Assembly (NCBI GenBank): GCA_022414725.1
Contig: CM039464.1
Span: 23,156,597-23,220,596, forward strand
Length of the DNA stretch: 64,000 nucleotides
Reading direction: 5' to 3'
Origin: Microglena sp. YARC
Lineage: Eukaryota; Chlorophyta; Chlorophyceae; Chlamydomonadales; Chlamydomonadaceae
Part shown: one piece after another, positions 21,226-31,924 of the stretch
Layout of the letters: each line of letters begins with the position of its first letter
How positions within the stretch are numbered: position 1 is the first letter of the stretch
Program-made: the position numbers and the translations under genes
The notes under the pieces: model-generated
What the model was told of the DNA's origin: nothing
Seen by the model: the letters and a program-made list of their open reading frames with translations, nothing else
The model's database searches: none

Positions 21226-22560
21226 GGGGCGGGGCCGGTGGGGGGCGATGTCCCAGTTGCTTAGGTGGTGGCTGATGGTATAGGTGGAGAGCTTGGTAGT
21301 GTGCCATTGGGGGATGCGTGGGTGGATGGGGAGGGTCCTGGATGCTAAGGGCAGGGGGCTGGGGCAGGAGAAGGTTTGAGGAGGGATTCCAGATGGGGGT
21401 GGAGAGCAGAGGTGTAGGCTGAGACTGTTGAGGGCACTTTTATGCCTAGTGGAGATTCTTTTGCATAGGTGTGTGAGAGGGTATTAGAGGGGATGATTGT
21501 GGTCCCATCAGGGCTCACAATGTCGGCTAGGGAAGTAATGCCTATGGGGATGAGGGGTTTGAGAGGATTGGGGGGAGTGGTGTGTTGGGGGATGTCAGGG
21601 AGGGAGTCGTGAAGGGGGTTGGGTAGGGTGTCATCCTCCATGTGGATTTGGATGAAGGCTCTTTGAGGATGTGCATTTGCCTGGCCAGGGTAAAGTATTG
21701 AAGTGTGTGGCTGGGCAGGGTAAGAGGGTTTATACCCTGGAGCATATCAGCTTCTTTGTAGAGGAGGGCTGTTGTGAGCCTGCCTAGTTTCCATACGTCG
21801 TTGAGGGACCTAGTGAGGTGGGCTGCAGTGATTGAAGTTTAGTCCACCATTAGGGAGGGAATGCTCAATCCTGCCTGTTCCAAGGGTAGACAGACACTAT
21901 CAGTGGGGAAGGAGGGTTGCAGGTCACAACACGTTTTAGCCAGGGTCCATATGGCCTTGTCTAAGATGCCTATAGCTGAATAGCGGTAGGGTGCAACAGT
22001 CATAGGGCAGGTGATGGCCGGTTTAATACACGCAGTGATGAGTCTGAGACATTGGAGAGGGGTGGCGCCTTAGGGCTTGGCATTGGTGAGGCTTTGGTGT
22101 CCTTTACGTTGTATGAGGGCCAAGGCATGTTTCATGAGGTTTCCAGTTTAGGGTGAGGCTAATGGGCACCCCTAGATAATGAGTGATACTGAGTGATCTA
22201 GATCACCTGTTCACCACCAGTCCCAGCAGCAGCAGTACACTGGATATTGAAAGAAGTATCACCTTCAAAATGATAACAAGACAGTCAGGGTATAATATTA
22301 ACGCAGCCACACATGCATCATGCATATAAGCATATCACTGGTGCATATCACTGATGCAGTGATGCATGCCCGCTACATCTTTGATGCTTTATCACGATGC
22401 ACCAACCTCCTTTAAAAAAATCACAAGACAGACTTTGCCACGCCTGCATAAGTGCGCAGTAAACATGATCTGATCTGATATAAGTACATAACATACGCCC
22501 ATGATGCATGTCCTGCAAAAGCAACAGGTTCCATTGGCGAATATTTCCAAACTCATGCAG

Positions 22561-25335
22561 GGCACGTGGGAGCTGTAAATGAAGGTGCTGCTGTGTTCAG
22601 TGGGTCTTGCGGGTGAGTGCTGTCATCACTGATATCACGACCAGCAACACAGCAGTACAGAAAAGACTACCTGTCTATCTTTCTGCCAATTTATCCATGG
22701 CAGTGACTAGCTGCAATTCGTACTGGCAACTAGACAGTACTCGTAAGAATTTGACCGTTTCCAGCATGGAGCTACGCCTGGATAGATTGTCAATCACTCA
22801 TCGCCCAGACATGCCCGACCAGCAGTGGGGAGTAGTGCGTTCCTGAAAAAGGTATACAATTTCACTTATTCATTTCCTGTTTGTAGGAAGTGCTTCGAGA
22901 TGAAATGTGACCCCAGAGGCGTCACCGATGCCTACGGCATGTACATTGATCGAAGCAATGACTGCATGTCACAGGTAGGGGTAGGATATCTCTCCGGGAG
23001 CCCTGTATCAACCGCTCGAATACCTTCTCTCCAAGACCAATGTATAGGAAATGAAAAACAAAAATCCCTTGGACTTTGTGGGCAGACTATCTGCATCCCA
23101 CAAACTATCTTGTATACTGTTTACTTGCCACTATATCAAGTCTCTTTCTCTCTACCTCCTGTATATTCCAGAGTAGAATCCTTGATCCTGATGACAAACA
23201 CTACCAGCACCACTTCCAGTCTATTGCAGTCTTGCTGGGTCCTAATAAAAACACAAGATGGCTGCCGAAAAGGAAGGGATGCATAACTCTCCCCGTCGTT
23301 TCCATCCACGAGCCATACTTCATTTGTGGAGCCCTTTGTTGTACACGTTTACACAACTAGATCATCAATGCAACTTCAATCTTGAGTTGCCCAAATTCTC
23401 ACACACCTCACACAATCTGTAAATTACGTGTTGCATGCAGGAGCCAGTCCAGATCGTCGTCACAGATAATTGCCCATGCTTCAAGGAGGGAAATGAGTAA
23501 GTTGCTCTTGTATCATTTACTCCCAGTTCAGAACTAGATTGTGTTATTGATTGTTCAGTGTATGCTGCTCATCAAAGAGATCCAAGCTTGACGTGTTAGC
23601 CCAAGCAGTCCTAAGAACCTTTCAAGGATCCTGATGTGGTAGTCCATCGGACAGCTCAAACCCCAGATTGGATTTTGGTATTGTGCGGATGATCAAAACT
23701 AATTCAACAATGACCTCTGCAATGTATAACGTGCTACGTGTTGCTCATGCAGGTTCTCCAACGCGCGTTGGTGCTGTGGAGATATGGACCACTTTGACAT
23801 TGGTGTCTGGGCCTTCAGGGAGGTGGGTCTGAGATCTATAAGCCTGGCACAGACTCTATGCTCACATTACGCTGCGTAACATCATTTTTTTATTGACCAA
23901 GCTGGACCAAGGTTTATTGAGCCTGAATTAGTAAGCCCACTGAAAAAGCAACAATCAGATACACAACTGTAACGTGAACAACTCCATGTGCCCCTCACAT
24001 ACAACAGATGGCTAGTCAAGACAAAGGAGTGGTGCCCATTAAGTACAGGCAGATCCAATGCCCTGATTGGCTAACCCAGTCTTACAAGTCGGACCAGACA
24101 GAGAGGTGAGAGTGTTGCAAGATGCGTTCCCATGTTTCGAACAGATAATTCACACAACTAAAGATGTATGACAACTTCTGGGGGGCCCTCTCTATGTACA
24201 TGGACGCAGGCACATGTGGGTCGACGTCCGACATCTCTTCCAGAACCCCAACCACCCTCACCCCCCTGATCTTCCTCAAACCACATGGGATAAATACAGG
24301 CCTGACCTCCTCCTCATCGACAACAAATCCAAACCAAGAAAGGCCTACCTAGTTGAATGGGCTACTGCTCAGACACTAATCAACATATCAAATTCCAGGA
24401 AAAGAGCGTTCAGCATAAGGAGCTCCAACGCATCCTTCAACAACAAGGATTCTTTGTCCACTACCTAGTCTTCATCTCCACTGGTACCACACCCATCACA
24501 ACTATTACCAATCTCTCCACCTTACGGACCAGTCGTGAACACTTAGACAAACTCATCTCTAAGCTGCACAGAGAATCTATTTCTTCCTGTACCAGCATTC
24601 TTGCCAAATGTCGCATGAAGGACTCCCTACCGCCTGGAGGGTGGCACTTACTATGTCTGCCATGGTGACTTTCCCCAGCTGCGGCACACGGGAGGGTTCC
24701 CTAAACACCACGCCCCTCCAGGCGTTATCTTTTTTTGTTAACAACTTTTTTATATGTTCGTTCAATTAACATTTACATGCTCTAGTCATTTTATGAAGTA
24801 TGGCAACTTCTTGTTAGAGTAGCAACGACTGACATTATAACCTCTTTGCTGCATCAGCTCAATGGGACGGCAATGGAACTCCGAGATAGCGGCAACTGGC
24901 CAGTTACAAGTAAATGGTCAAAATGACGGGTCATCAGACAACAACGACAACTCAAATCAGAAGTATGACTCCTACAGCAACAAGCAAGATGACTCATACA
25001 ACCAGCAGTTTGACTCATCTAGCAACAAGCAGTATGACTCAAACAACCAGCAGTATGACTCATATGGCAACAAGCAGGATGACTCAAACAACCAGCAGTA
25101 TGACTCATATGGCAACAAGCAGTATGACTCATATGGCAACAAGCAGTATGACTCAAACAACCAGCAGTATGACTCATATGGCAACAAGCAGTATGACTCA
25201 AACAACCAGCAGTATGACTCATATGGCAACAAGCAGTATGACTCAAACAACCAGCAGTATGACTCATATGGCAACAAGCAGTATGACTCAAACAATCAGC
25301 AGTATGACTCATATGGCAACAAGCAGTATAACTAG
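22561..25335 (+). CDS. Expansin-like protein (DPBB domain) with repetitive N/Q-rich C-terminal tail
   Basis: Expansins loosen cell walls without hydrolysis and are secreted. Exons 22887-22974, 23441-23496, 23753-23822, 24008-24105 and 24858-25335 have GT-AG edges and join in phase. They read KCFEMKCDPRGVTDAYGMYI, DRSNDCMSQ, EPVQIVVTDNCPCFKEGNE, FSNARWCCGDMDHFDIGVWA and KGVVPIKYRQIQC. These match the expansin double-psi beta-barrel: Cys pairs, TDNCP, the HFD motif and the final PIKYRxIxC. Exon 22561-22612 (NEGAAVFSGSCG) fits the N-terminal side, but the link to 22887 is unresolved and no signal peptide exon was found. Exon 24858 replaces the usual second expansin domain (CBM63/pollen-allergen type) with SSMGRQWNSEIAATGQLQVN and a tail of 15-residue repeats. 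Stop at 25333-25335. The 24106-24857 intron holds LINE fragment C. Confidence 0.82.
24175..24737 (+). mobile_element. LINE fragment C inside an expansin intron
   Basis: Plus strand: YMDAGTC, then DKYRPDLLLIDNKSKPRKAY and, after a frameshift, GYCSDTNQHIKFQEKSVQHK and LQRILQQQGFFVHYLVF. This is the 3' end of the family of copy B in the same sense as the host gene. It ends CCAGGCGTTATCTTTTTTTG, the family's 3' tail. Length is only about 560 bp, a strong 5' truncation. Confidence 0.8.
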
Positions 25336-25375
25336 ATAATCAGCAGTATGACTCCTACAAAAATTGGAGGTACTA
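24958..25375 (+). repeat. 45-bp coding minisatellite of the expansin tail
   Basis: Units encode QQYDSYGNKQYDSNN and close variants, about eight copies plus half-units. The period of 15 codons preserves the frame, and the repeat carries no stop in several frames. This explains the open ORFs on the other strand and in the second plus frame, which I regard as shadows. Confidence 0.9.
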
Positions 25376-26060
25376 GCAGTCAGGTTGCCGTAGTTCACAG
25401 TAATACTTGATCAAGTCATCTGTAGTCAGAATGCTCCAGTGCGCTGATTATGTTTTTCCAAGCGAGCGCTAGATTAGAGGCCCACAACAGTGCCAAAATG
25501 AAGCAAGTGGACATGCCACACCCAATTCTGCTGCACAGATCTGCCTGCATGAATTGTGTTGAGCAACTCCATCTAGGGATATGATTGTATTGCTGGTTAT
25601 GTGGTGTTAGATCACAGACACAACACCGCTTCATAGTGGCAGGCAGGCAACAAGCACAGTGCAGATCTGTGATCACAATTCTTAGAAAATTGCACTCTGG
25701 AACAACGAGTCATGAGCCCATCCTTCCAAATGAAATTCCCTATCTGCCACCAGCAGCACAAAAATGTTATTCTGATAATCTGACAGGCGTCTTTCCTCCT
25801 GCAGAGAAACTGAAACTCCCGCTTCCTTGCCTCGTCTTATCACAAGCTCGGGTCCCCCCCCCACCCCCCACCCCACCCCACCCCACTTCAGTTCCAGTCA
25901 CTGTTTTCAATTGTGATGCATATTGTAGTTAGGAATCCAGATTTGTCGCCACATGCCTTATCTGTATCACAAGCTACAGGACCCTCCCCCTTACTTTGTA
26001 TCATATGCTCAAACTGCTGGTAGAGGGCTCTGCAGGATCAATAAAGGGCGAGGGGAGCGG
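25376..26060. other. 3' flank of the expansin gene, no supported feature
   Basis: Short ORFs on both strands have no recognisable content. A CCCCACCCC-rich stretch lies at 25855-25890. Confidence 0.4.
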
Positions 26061-26061
26061 G

Positions 26062-26122
26062 GGGGGGGGGGGGGGGGGGTCTCACCCCACCCCTTTCCGC
26101 CTGGACTTGGGGGGGAGGGGGG
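26062..26122. repeat. G-rich tracts
   Basis: A run of about 18 G residues at 26062-26079 and a second G-rich stretch near 26110. Confidence 0.85.
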
Positions 26123-26126
26123 GGAG

Positions 26127-26600
26127 CGCTCAAACAGATCACTAAAGCTGTCGAATATATTGCTTTATAATATATTTTGTTTCTCAACACCTTCAGATAT
26201 GACAGCCTCCTTGACAAGATCCCACAAGCCTGTCAGAACTAACGGCATGCGCTCAAACAGACCTAGACAGCTCTCCAATTTATTGCCTTCTACTGTTTTG
26301 CATAGTATTGTATTTCTTTCAGATTTACTTCATTTTCCAATACCTTCGGAGATGACGGCCTCCTCTACAAATTCCCACAAGCCTCAACCTGAGGTGTGCG
26401 CGCAAACATACCTCTGCAGCTCTCCATCCGCCCTCCACTCGGCATTAGACTGGCTTCTAGGCTGGCTGCTTCCTCCATGAAAGGACCAGGGGGAGAGGCA
26501 GTTGAGAACCCACCGCATCTGCACAGAATAAAATTAACGTGGGTTACATGTGTTTCTCCATGAAAGGACCAGAGGGAGAGGCAGTCGAGAGCCCACCGCA
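26127..26600. repeat. Degenerate tandem repeats
   Basis: Three units begin CGCTCAAACAGA or CGCGCAAACATA at about 26127, 26250 and 26398 and share GATGACAGCCTCC and CCCACAAGCCT. Two units of CTCCATGAAAGGACCAG plus GAGAGGCAG lie at about 26473 and 26562. The 175-codon ORF over them has no domain. Confidence 0.65.
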
Positions 26601-26602
26601 CC

Positions 26603-26675
26603 ATCTGGCATGTTGGCTGTTAGGTTCAGGTGTTCCTTACTCAGCCCCCCTGCCATCTCCCCCAGCACTACTCAT
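26603..26675 (-). pseudogene. Broken copy of the Q/G/M-rich first exon
   Basis: The start at 26675-26673 reads MSSAGGDGRGAE and then a stop, where the copy at the left edge reads MSSAGGDGRGAQ and stays open. Similarity ends about 70 bases into the exon. Confidence 0.6.
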
Positions 26676-27768
26676 CTTCAAATCCTGTACAGGCGAGCAG
26701 GGGTAATGCTCGCTGATACCAAAGCAAGCCCATGTTTGAAACCTTGTGGCAAGGTTGATTCATTATACAGTACCTTTGTTGACGCTACTCCCCTCTGCGG
26801 CAACAGAGTGCAGGCAGTGCAGACAGCATTCGTTGCACCTAACGCGAGTCAAAGATTCGTGCACCTATTCCAGATACGGAGATCCGAAATTCAAGGATAA
26901 GAAACAGAAATATGGAGCACTATGAAGTTCGAACGCTCAGGGAAGTTACAACGCATTGCACGCAATACGGTGTACAAATACTGCCAGATTGCGTCGACAG
27001 TGGAAGAACAGCGAAGCATGTTGATGGCGAAACGCGGTACGAGTAGTAATACAGCTCATTCTTGCTGCCAGTAGCCCCGAGTAGCCCTGATGATTGTACT
27101 TCCGGGTACTTCTTCCCGCGCAGAAGAAAATAGCCGCTCTTCTTCCCGCGCAGCTAGGTGCGCATATCTGTAGCACCTTGGGCACCAGCTTGAGCGCAGC
27201 CTTGGGCAGGTGAGGGGCAGGTGGTGAACGGGTGGCGTTTTCAAAAACATCCCTTGCAGGGTGCCACGTGTGCGTGTGCCATGGCATGGCATGGGGCGTG
27301 TCCAAGCCACCTGAGCTTTCTGTCCTAGGCGTTTGACTGGAATCAGCCTTGGAAGCTGGCACCCGCACCCGCCCAAAACCCAAGACTGATAAAATGCAAA
27401 TATTCCGTAGACCTCCCATAATTGTAGACTATGACGTGGTGGATTAATGGATTCAGGGTGCAATCAAGACGTTGGGCAATTGATTATTTGTTGAGATATC
27501 CAAAGAAGACACTAGGCAACTTATTTTGTTACCCAACAAGTGTAGCTATGTTTCTTAATTAATAGCCAGCCTTCAGTAGTAGTACCGGTAGTGGAAGGCT
27601 GGAAGCCCAAAGCTCCGGTCGCCAGACCCCGCCTTGGGGGTGAAGTTGGCAATTTTATGAAGACAGGCTGTGTTACACAAGCTGTTAGCCTCTCAATCCC
27701 TGATCAGCATACATTGGACCGAGAGAGGTGTAGAAAGTAGCTTGGGGGGCAGCTTGAGGCGATCTGGA
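26603..27768 (-). repeat. Segmental duplication, copy 2
   Basis: This is the counterpart of 227-1421 in the same orientation. It includes the acceptor-like CTGTACAG and the coding start, and extends about 1.1 kb upstream of them. Confidence 0.75.
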
Positions 27769-28159
27769 CGAGGTCATAGTATTTGCACATATGTGATCAA
27801 GTGGTGCAGAACTGCAGAGAAGTAAACAACAGATTCGAGAGCAGAGAGTGTGATTGGGGTAGCAATTTCTCCCTTCTTTTTGTGTTCTGTAGATGTTGTA
27901 GACCGGATCATATACCGGCTACTGAGTGGCTCAGAGCAGCCAGTGTCTAGTCACTGCCTTGCTCTGCACTGTGCACGTGTCTGATGGGCACGTGCACCGC
28001 CGTGCAGTACTACTGTACTAGTGTACTGCCACTGGCTTCTATATCATGTCCGCTACGGCGGCATCTAGTTATCCATTGCTACACAGTGTAACGATCTCAG
28101 TGAGCTACAATCTTCCGTGTCTACAGTCGCCCCAACAAAATACTTCAGTAGATGATACT

Positions 28160-28381
28160 GCAGACTCAAGCTCGTTACAGAGAGAGAAGATAACAATAGT
28201 CGCTTTAGAGCGATTGATAAAGAGATGCAAGCTGTATTGCACAGTACTGCATTGCGGCGCGCAGGCCATAGCCGGCTTCAACGCCTGGCGATAGACAGCA
28301 GTACAGCACGTGCCCTGGAGGGGACTTAGACTTGTGCGTACTTTGCCTACTTCTAGAGATGACATATAAGTCAGACTGTAG

Positions 28382-28418
<37 letters not shown>

Positions 28419-28800
28419 CCTGTATTCTTTTTACACAAGCATTCCGGGGATTTAGCGAAGGAGGGGCAAAAGGAAATATAGATACGGTATGGAAACAGTA
28501 ACTAGCTAGGGTTGGTCTGACCTGTCAGGAGGTTTATAATAAATTATTCAGATCAATACAGGGGAGAATAACACTGTTAAGTCTCACAGTCTACTAAGGT
28601 ACTCAGAAACGATTAAGTGGGGTACTAAGAAATAATTAAGTGGGAGATACTGGGAAGGTGTAGACTAAACCCAGCACTCCAGCAGGTAGACTAAGGCATG
28701 TTAGGAACATGAGGTCAGTCAGTCAGTGAACTATTCCCCCCATGATCTGGGAGTTTATCCTATGAATGGGTCATCAAATCAAGAATGACATCCAGGGTAC
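28160..28800 (-). mobile_element. Decayed copia-type 3' end (LTR, expanded polypurine tract, hairpin, internal part)
   Basis: Bases 28160-28381 resemble the 5290 LTR in order: GAGAGAAGATAAC, a GTACTGCA box, GCGCAGGCCATAGCC, CCTGGCG, then GACATATAAGTCAGACTG. Next comes a C run of 34 (28382-28415), where the intact element has seven C residues as its polypurine tract. The flanking sequence then forms the same AATCC...GGGGATT hairpin. Around 28731, TTCCCCCCATGATCTGGG resembles 5975-5995 of the intact element. No coding part remains. Confidence 0.5.
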
Positions 28801-30130
28801 TACATCCTGTCAATTTGGTCAGCCCGTTTCGCGCACTTGCCAATATTTTACTGCCCAAAGCGCAGTTGCCTTTAAAAAACTGCACGCTGTCAAAAAAGCG
28901 CACTTACCCTTGAAAAAACTGTGCATTTCGCGCGGATTTCGCGCACCAGTTTTTTCAATCGGTGCGCTGTTCGGCAATTCGCTTGCTGGGAATATCTTAT
29001 GTAGTACTAAGTGGAAGAAATGTACCAATTTAAATTCAACCACAGAAGTCTTGCTACCAACGAAATACGACGAGTTTCCTCAAGTCATGTATTTCATGTT
29101 CGGAGGCGTTTCAGCGCTTTCTCTGAGTGAGTGAAAAGAGGAAAGCGCAGTGGTATTCAAAAAAACTGCGCGCTGCGCGCACAGGGGTTGAACAAAATTG
29201 CGCGAAACGCGCAGTGGGGCTAAAAAAAAGGTGGGGCGCGCGCGCTTTGTAGTACCCTGCTCCCCTACTCACATATATCCGTCACACAGGCTGTGCAATC
29301 GCCCCACACACGTGCAGGTATGGGTTAAAGTGTGCAGGCACGTACCGACACAACTTGTGACTCTCGGCGTCCCCCCAACAAAAGTCCCTCCTCTACTTCG
29401 CCCACTACATGTTCATGCTGTGACAATTGCTGTCCACGTTTCCCACTCCATCATTGTTCCCCGTCGTCGTTTGGAACGCTCCCTCACCCGACCGTACCTC
29501 TCCTATTACAACCCGCCATAACCTGTACTGCTGGTGCGGTCCTGGGACTGCTGTACTATGTTCCGCTTCCTTAAGCCGCGCTTCCAGGCGTCCCGTATCC
29601 ACGTTCAAAAACGGAATACATCCAAATATTATCGAAGAGCCCAGCGTGACAAAACAAGCAGGTGGGTCCAACCTCACGCATACCAGAGGCTGCGCGTATT
29701 CGAAATGCCACGTCAATCCTATGTAAACACGACTTCATTCACCGTCGATGCCGTCAGTGTCAGTATAGACGAGACACTCGACCACAGCGCGCCCAAGGTC
29801 ATCATATATCAGGTCACATTTTGACAGTTTTGGTCCTCCTGGTACAAGGTTCGCCACATTGTGGTGTCGCCGCATAGGACTGCTCCTTCAGGCCAACCAA
29901 CTGTAAGCCTCCAGTCGAACCTTTACTCCCCCCCATATAGTAAAGTTGGGGGGGGGGGGATAAGTCTTCATACCCGCGGCGATTTTGGGCGGTTACGAGC
30001 ATACTATAGGGTACTTCATAAATTGACTGGCTAGCTGACAGGCACATCGAGCGCGGTCCGGGGTCCCCCCCATACCTCTTTCTTTGCATCTATTCTTTCA
30101 CGCTGCTAGCTCTCCCGCCTACCACTGTCT
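28800..30130. other. Unassigned stretch, with CGCGC-rich clusters
   Basis: Between 28830 and 29240, short A-runs alternate with CTGCGCG, GCGCACT and CGCGAAACGCGCAG words. A plus-strand frame at 29562-29824 (begins MFRFLKPRFQASRIHVQKRN) looks protein-like but has no recognised domain. A G tract lies at 29948-29959. Nothing else is supported. Confidence 0.35.
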
Positions 30131-30173
30131 ACATTGGCAAAACCTTCGACCAGCATTTCCCACGTTGCAGTTT

Positions 30174-30440
30174 TCATCTGCCAGCTCTATGTCTGCTGCT
30201 ACTCATTATTCCCCCAACTCCGGCTGGCCAGTTCCTCCGCCCACGTGCGATTCTTATTTTTAGCAAAAGCGATTCGAATCCGAGCGCAGCTTCTATTAAT
30301 TCCCTCATGGCTTGGCGACTATCCGAGGCCGAAGCTTGTAATCGTTCAAAATCTGCGAGGCAGCATCGATAATTGCGTTCACATTTTTGATCGCGGCGCG
30401 CATCAGCAGATGGATGGAGGAAAGGAAGATAGCCAGAAAG
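30174..30440 (-). CDS. Possible protein-coding fragment, unrecognised
   Basis: The minus-strand frame contains NYRCCLADFERLQASASDSR, MRELIEAALGFESLLLKIRI and ARGRRNWPAGVGGIM. The composition looks like ordinary protein, unlike its repeat-derived upstream part. Length, context and lack of a known motif leave it as a possible mobile-element remnant or an exon. Confidence 0.2.
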   Translation of the reverse strand, partial: LSGYLPFLHPSADARRDQKCERNYRCCLADFERLQASASDSRQAMRELIEAALGFESLLLKIRIARGRRNWPAGVGGIMSSSRHRAGR

Positions 30441-30489
30441 GTTAGCGAGTGCATGGGGGTTGGTCATTCCCATGGGTATGAGACTATGA

Positions 30490-30618
30490 GATCCATTGGT
30501 GTGTGTGGGGTGGGGGGCTTGTGTGTGTAAGTGTGTGTGTGGGCATGTAAATACGTGCACATGCGGGTGTGGGTATGGTTGTGTGTGCTTGTATGTGTGT
30601 GTGTTTAAGAGGGGAGGG

Positions 30619-30657
<39 letters not shown>

Positions 30658-30832
30658 TGTATGTGTGAATGTTTAAGTGTGTGTGTGTAAGTATTTGTGT
30701 GGGGATGTAAATATGTGCACATGTGTGTGCATATGTGTGGGTGGGTGAGGAGGGGTCATGTGAGTGTGGGTGCGTAAGTGTTTGTGAGGGCATTTAAATA
30801 TGTGCACATGTGTGTGTGTGTGTGTGGGCTCC
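30490..30832. repeat. GT-rich microsatellite with a poly-G tract
   Basis: GTGTGTGTG, GGGTGTGGG and TAAGTGTTTGTG units surround a G run at about 30622-30655. All ORFs here, rich in Thr/His/Pro on the minus strand, are repeat shadows. Confidence 0.85.
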
Positions 30833-31136
30833 GCGCTTAGCGCTCCAAGGGGTTCCGGGGGCAGCGTGTCGCACTGGGGTCGCACCGAGTCCTCAATTTG
30901 TGACGCACAAATCAGATGCTTTGCACTCCGTGGGATTCCGGGAGCAGAGCGTCGCCCGAGGAAAAAAGCAGTGTCAGCATTGCTGGTATCTCTTAGGGTT
31001 CGCATAGCTTTTATTTTCAGCTATGAGCAACAGCTACTAGGCAGCTCCTCTGATTGGCTATTGAAGAAAACCAAGTGCGTCCTAGTGCACCTTGAAGCAG
31101 ACACCCCCAACCCCAACCCCCCACCCCTGCCCACAC

Positions 31137-31225
31137 ACACCCTACACCCTACACCCTACACCCTACACCCTAAACCCCAGCACACACACACCCTACCCCC
31201 TACCCCCCCCCCCCCCCCCCCTGCC
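31137..31225. repeat. CACCCTA heptamer repeat and poly-C tract
   Basis: Five CACCCTA units end in CACCCTAAACCCC and are followed by CACACA and a C-rich run. The period of seven and the CCCTA core resemble plant-type telomere repeat (CCCTAAA). Confidence 0.8.
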
Positions 31226-31269
31226 CCCCTTCCTCTCTCTCCAGCAGGCTGATCTGAGCGCCCCTTGCG

Positions 31270-31339
31270 ATGCAACTTATCTTCATCATTGTCCTTTGGT
31301 TGCTGAGTGCCTCCAGTGCTGTAGCTCAGCCATTCTCAG
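31270..31339 (+). CDS. Signal-peptide exon of the TIG/PSI/GGGWTLV gene
   Basis: ATG opens MQLIFIIVLWLLSASSAVAQ then PFSG, a textbook secretory signal: hydrophobic core LIFIIVLWLL and an SSAVA-Q cleavage site. The donor TCAG|GTGAGC follows, leaving one base of the next codon. No other ATG in the neighbourhood precedes a comparable hydrophobic stretch. Confidence 0.75.
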
Positions 31340-31507
31340 GTGAGCTAACATTCTCCCTCATGTACGGAGATGGAATACCGAGAATCACGCGGGATACCGA
31401 GAATCATGCGAAATACGGAGAATCACGCTGGCTGCCTACGGACATACAACCCCTCATTTCCCTTCGATCACTCCGCTATGTTTCTGTTAAAAAAGTATAT
31501 GTGGCCA

Positions 31508-31531
31508 GGGGGGGGGGGGGGGGGGGGGGGG
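31508..31531. repeat. Poly-G tract in intron 1
   Basis: A 24-base G run. Similar tracts in the same intron lie at 32364-32391 (G) and 32660-32681 (C). Confidence 0.9.
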
Positions 31532-31924
31532 CAGGAATACAATCCACAGACCCCATGCCCTTTTTTCCACCCACCCCCCACCCCGGCCACGGAACCCACT
31601 TAGAGGTCATTATCTCCACCCACAATAATTAATAGGGAGTCAAAGTAGGGTGCATTTATATAGCTTGAAAAAGCCTATCTACTGGTGCTGCTCCTCAACC
31701 ACACACCATATGTGGAGCAAGAAAAAGCGAATCAGACAATACAATCAGCGTTTGTGGGCACACAGACAAAGCGCCATCATCACCATCAATGTAACATGAG
31801 GTAGGGCCTGGCCCCTTATATGCCCTAGCCTATCAAAGTAGCATACTTGGCCTATCTCAATCACATCCCCATCCCCATCACCCTCCTCTACCTCTCCTCC
31901 TTCTCCTCCCTCTTCCTCTCCCTA

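Larger units (their letters stand above)
18369..22190 (-). mobile_element. LINE copy B, 5'-truncated, with RNase H and C-terminal domain, decayed
   Basis: Minus strand from 22190: SITHYLGVPISLTLNWK is the end of a LINE reverse transcriptase (motif 7). Next comes MTVAPYRYSAIGILDKAI and LEQAGLSIPSLMVD, the standard post-RT segment. A long middle part follows (20.2-21.2 kb), then RNase H (19780-19470), a zinc-knuckle region (19080-18930), and the RPDLL...SKPRKAYLVE then GYCSDT and QHKELQCILQQQGF tail (18790-18500). The 3' end is a T-run on the minus strand at 18369-18378. Stops and frameshifts are frequent. The copy begins just after the catalytic YADD position, so it is truncated as expected from incomplete reverse transcription. 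Confidence 0.8.

Noticed and set aside
24972..25312. Minus-strand ORFs of 97 and 107 codons across the YDSYGNK repeat, and a second plus-strand ORF
   Set aside because: The 45-bp unit is a multiple of three without stops in these frames. Only the plus frame at 24862-25335 connects in phase to the expansin exon.
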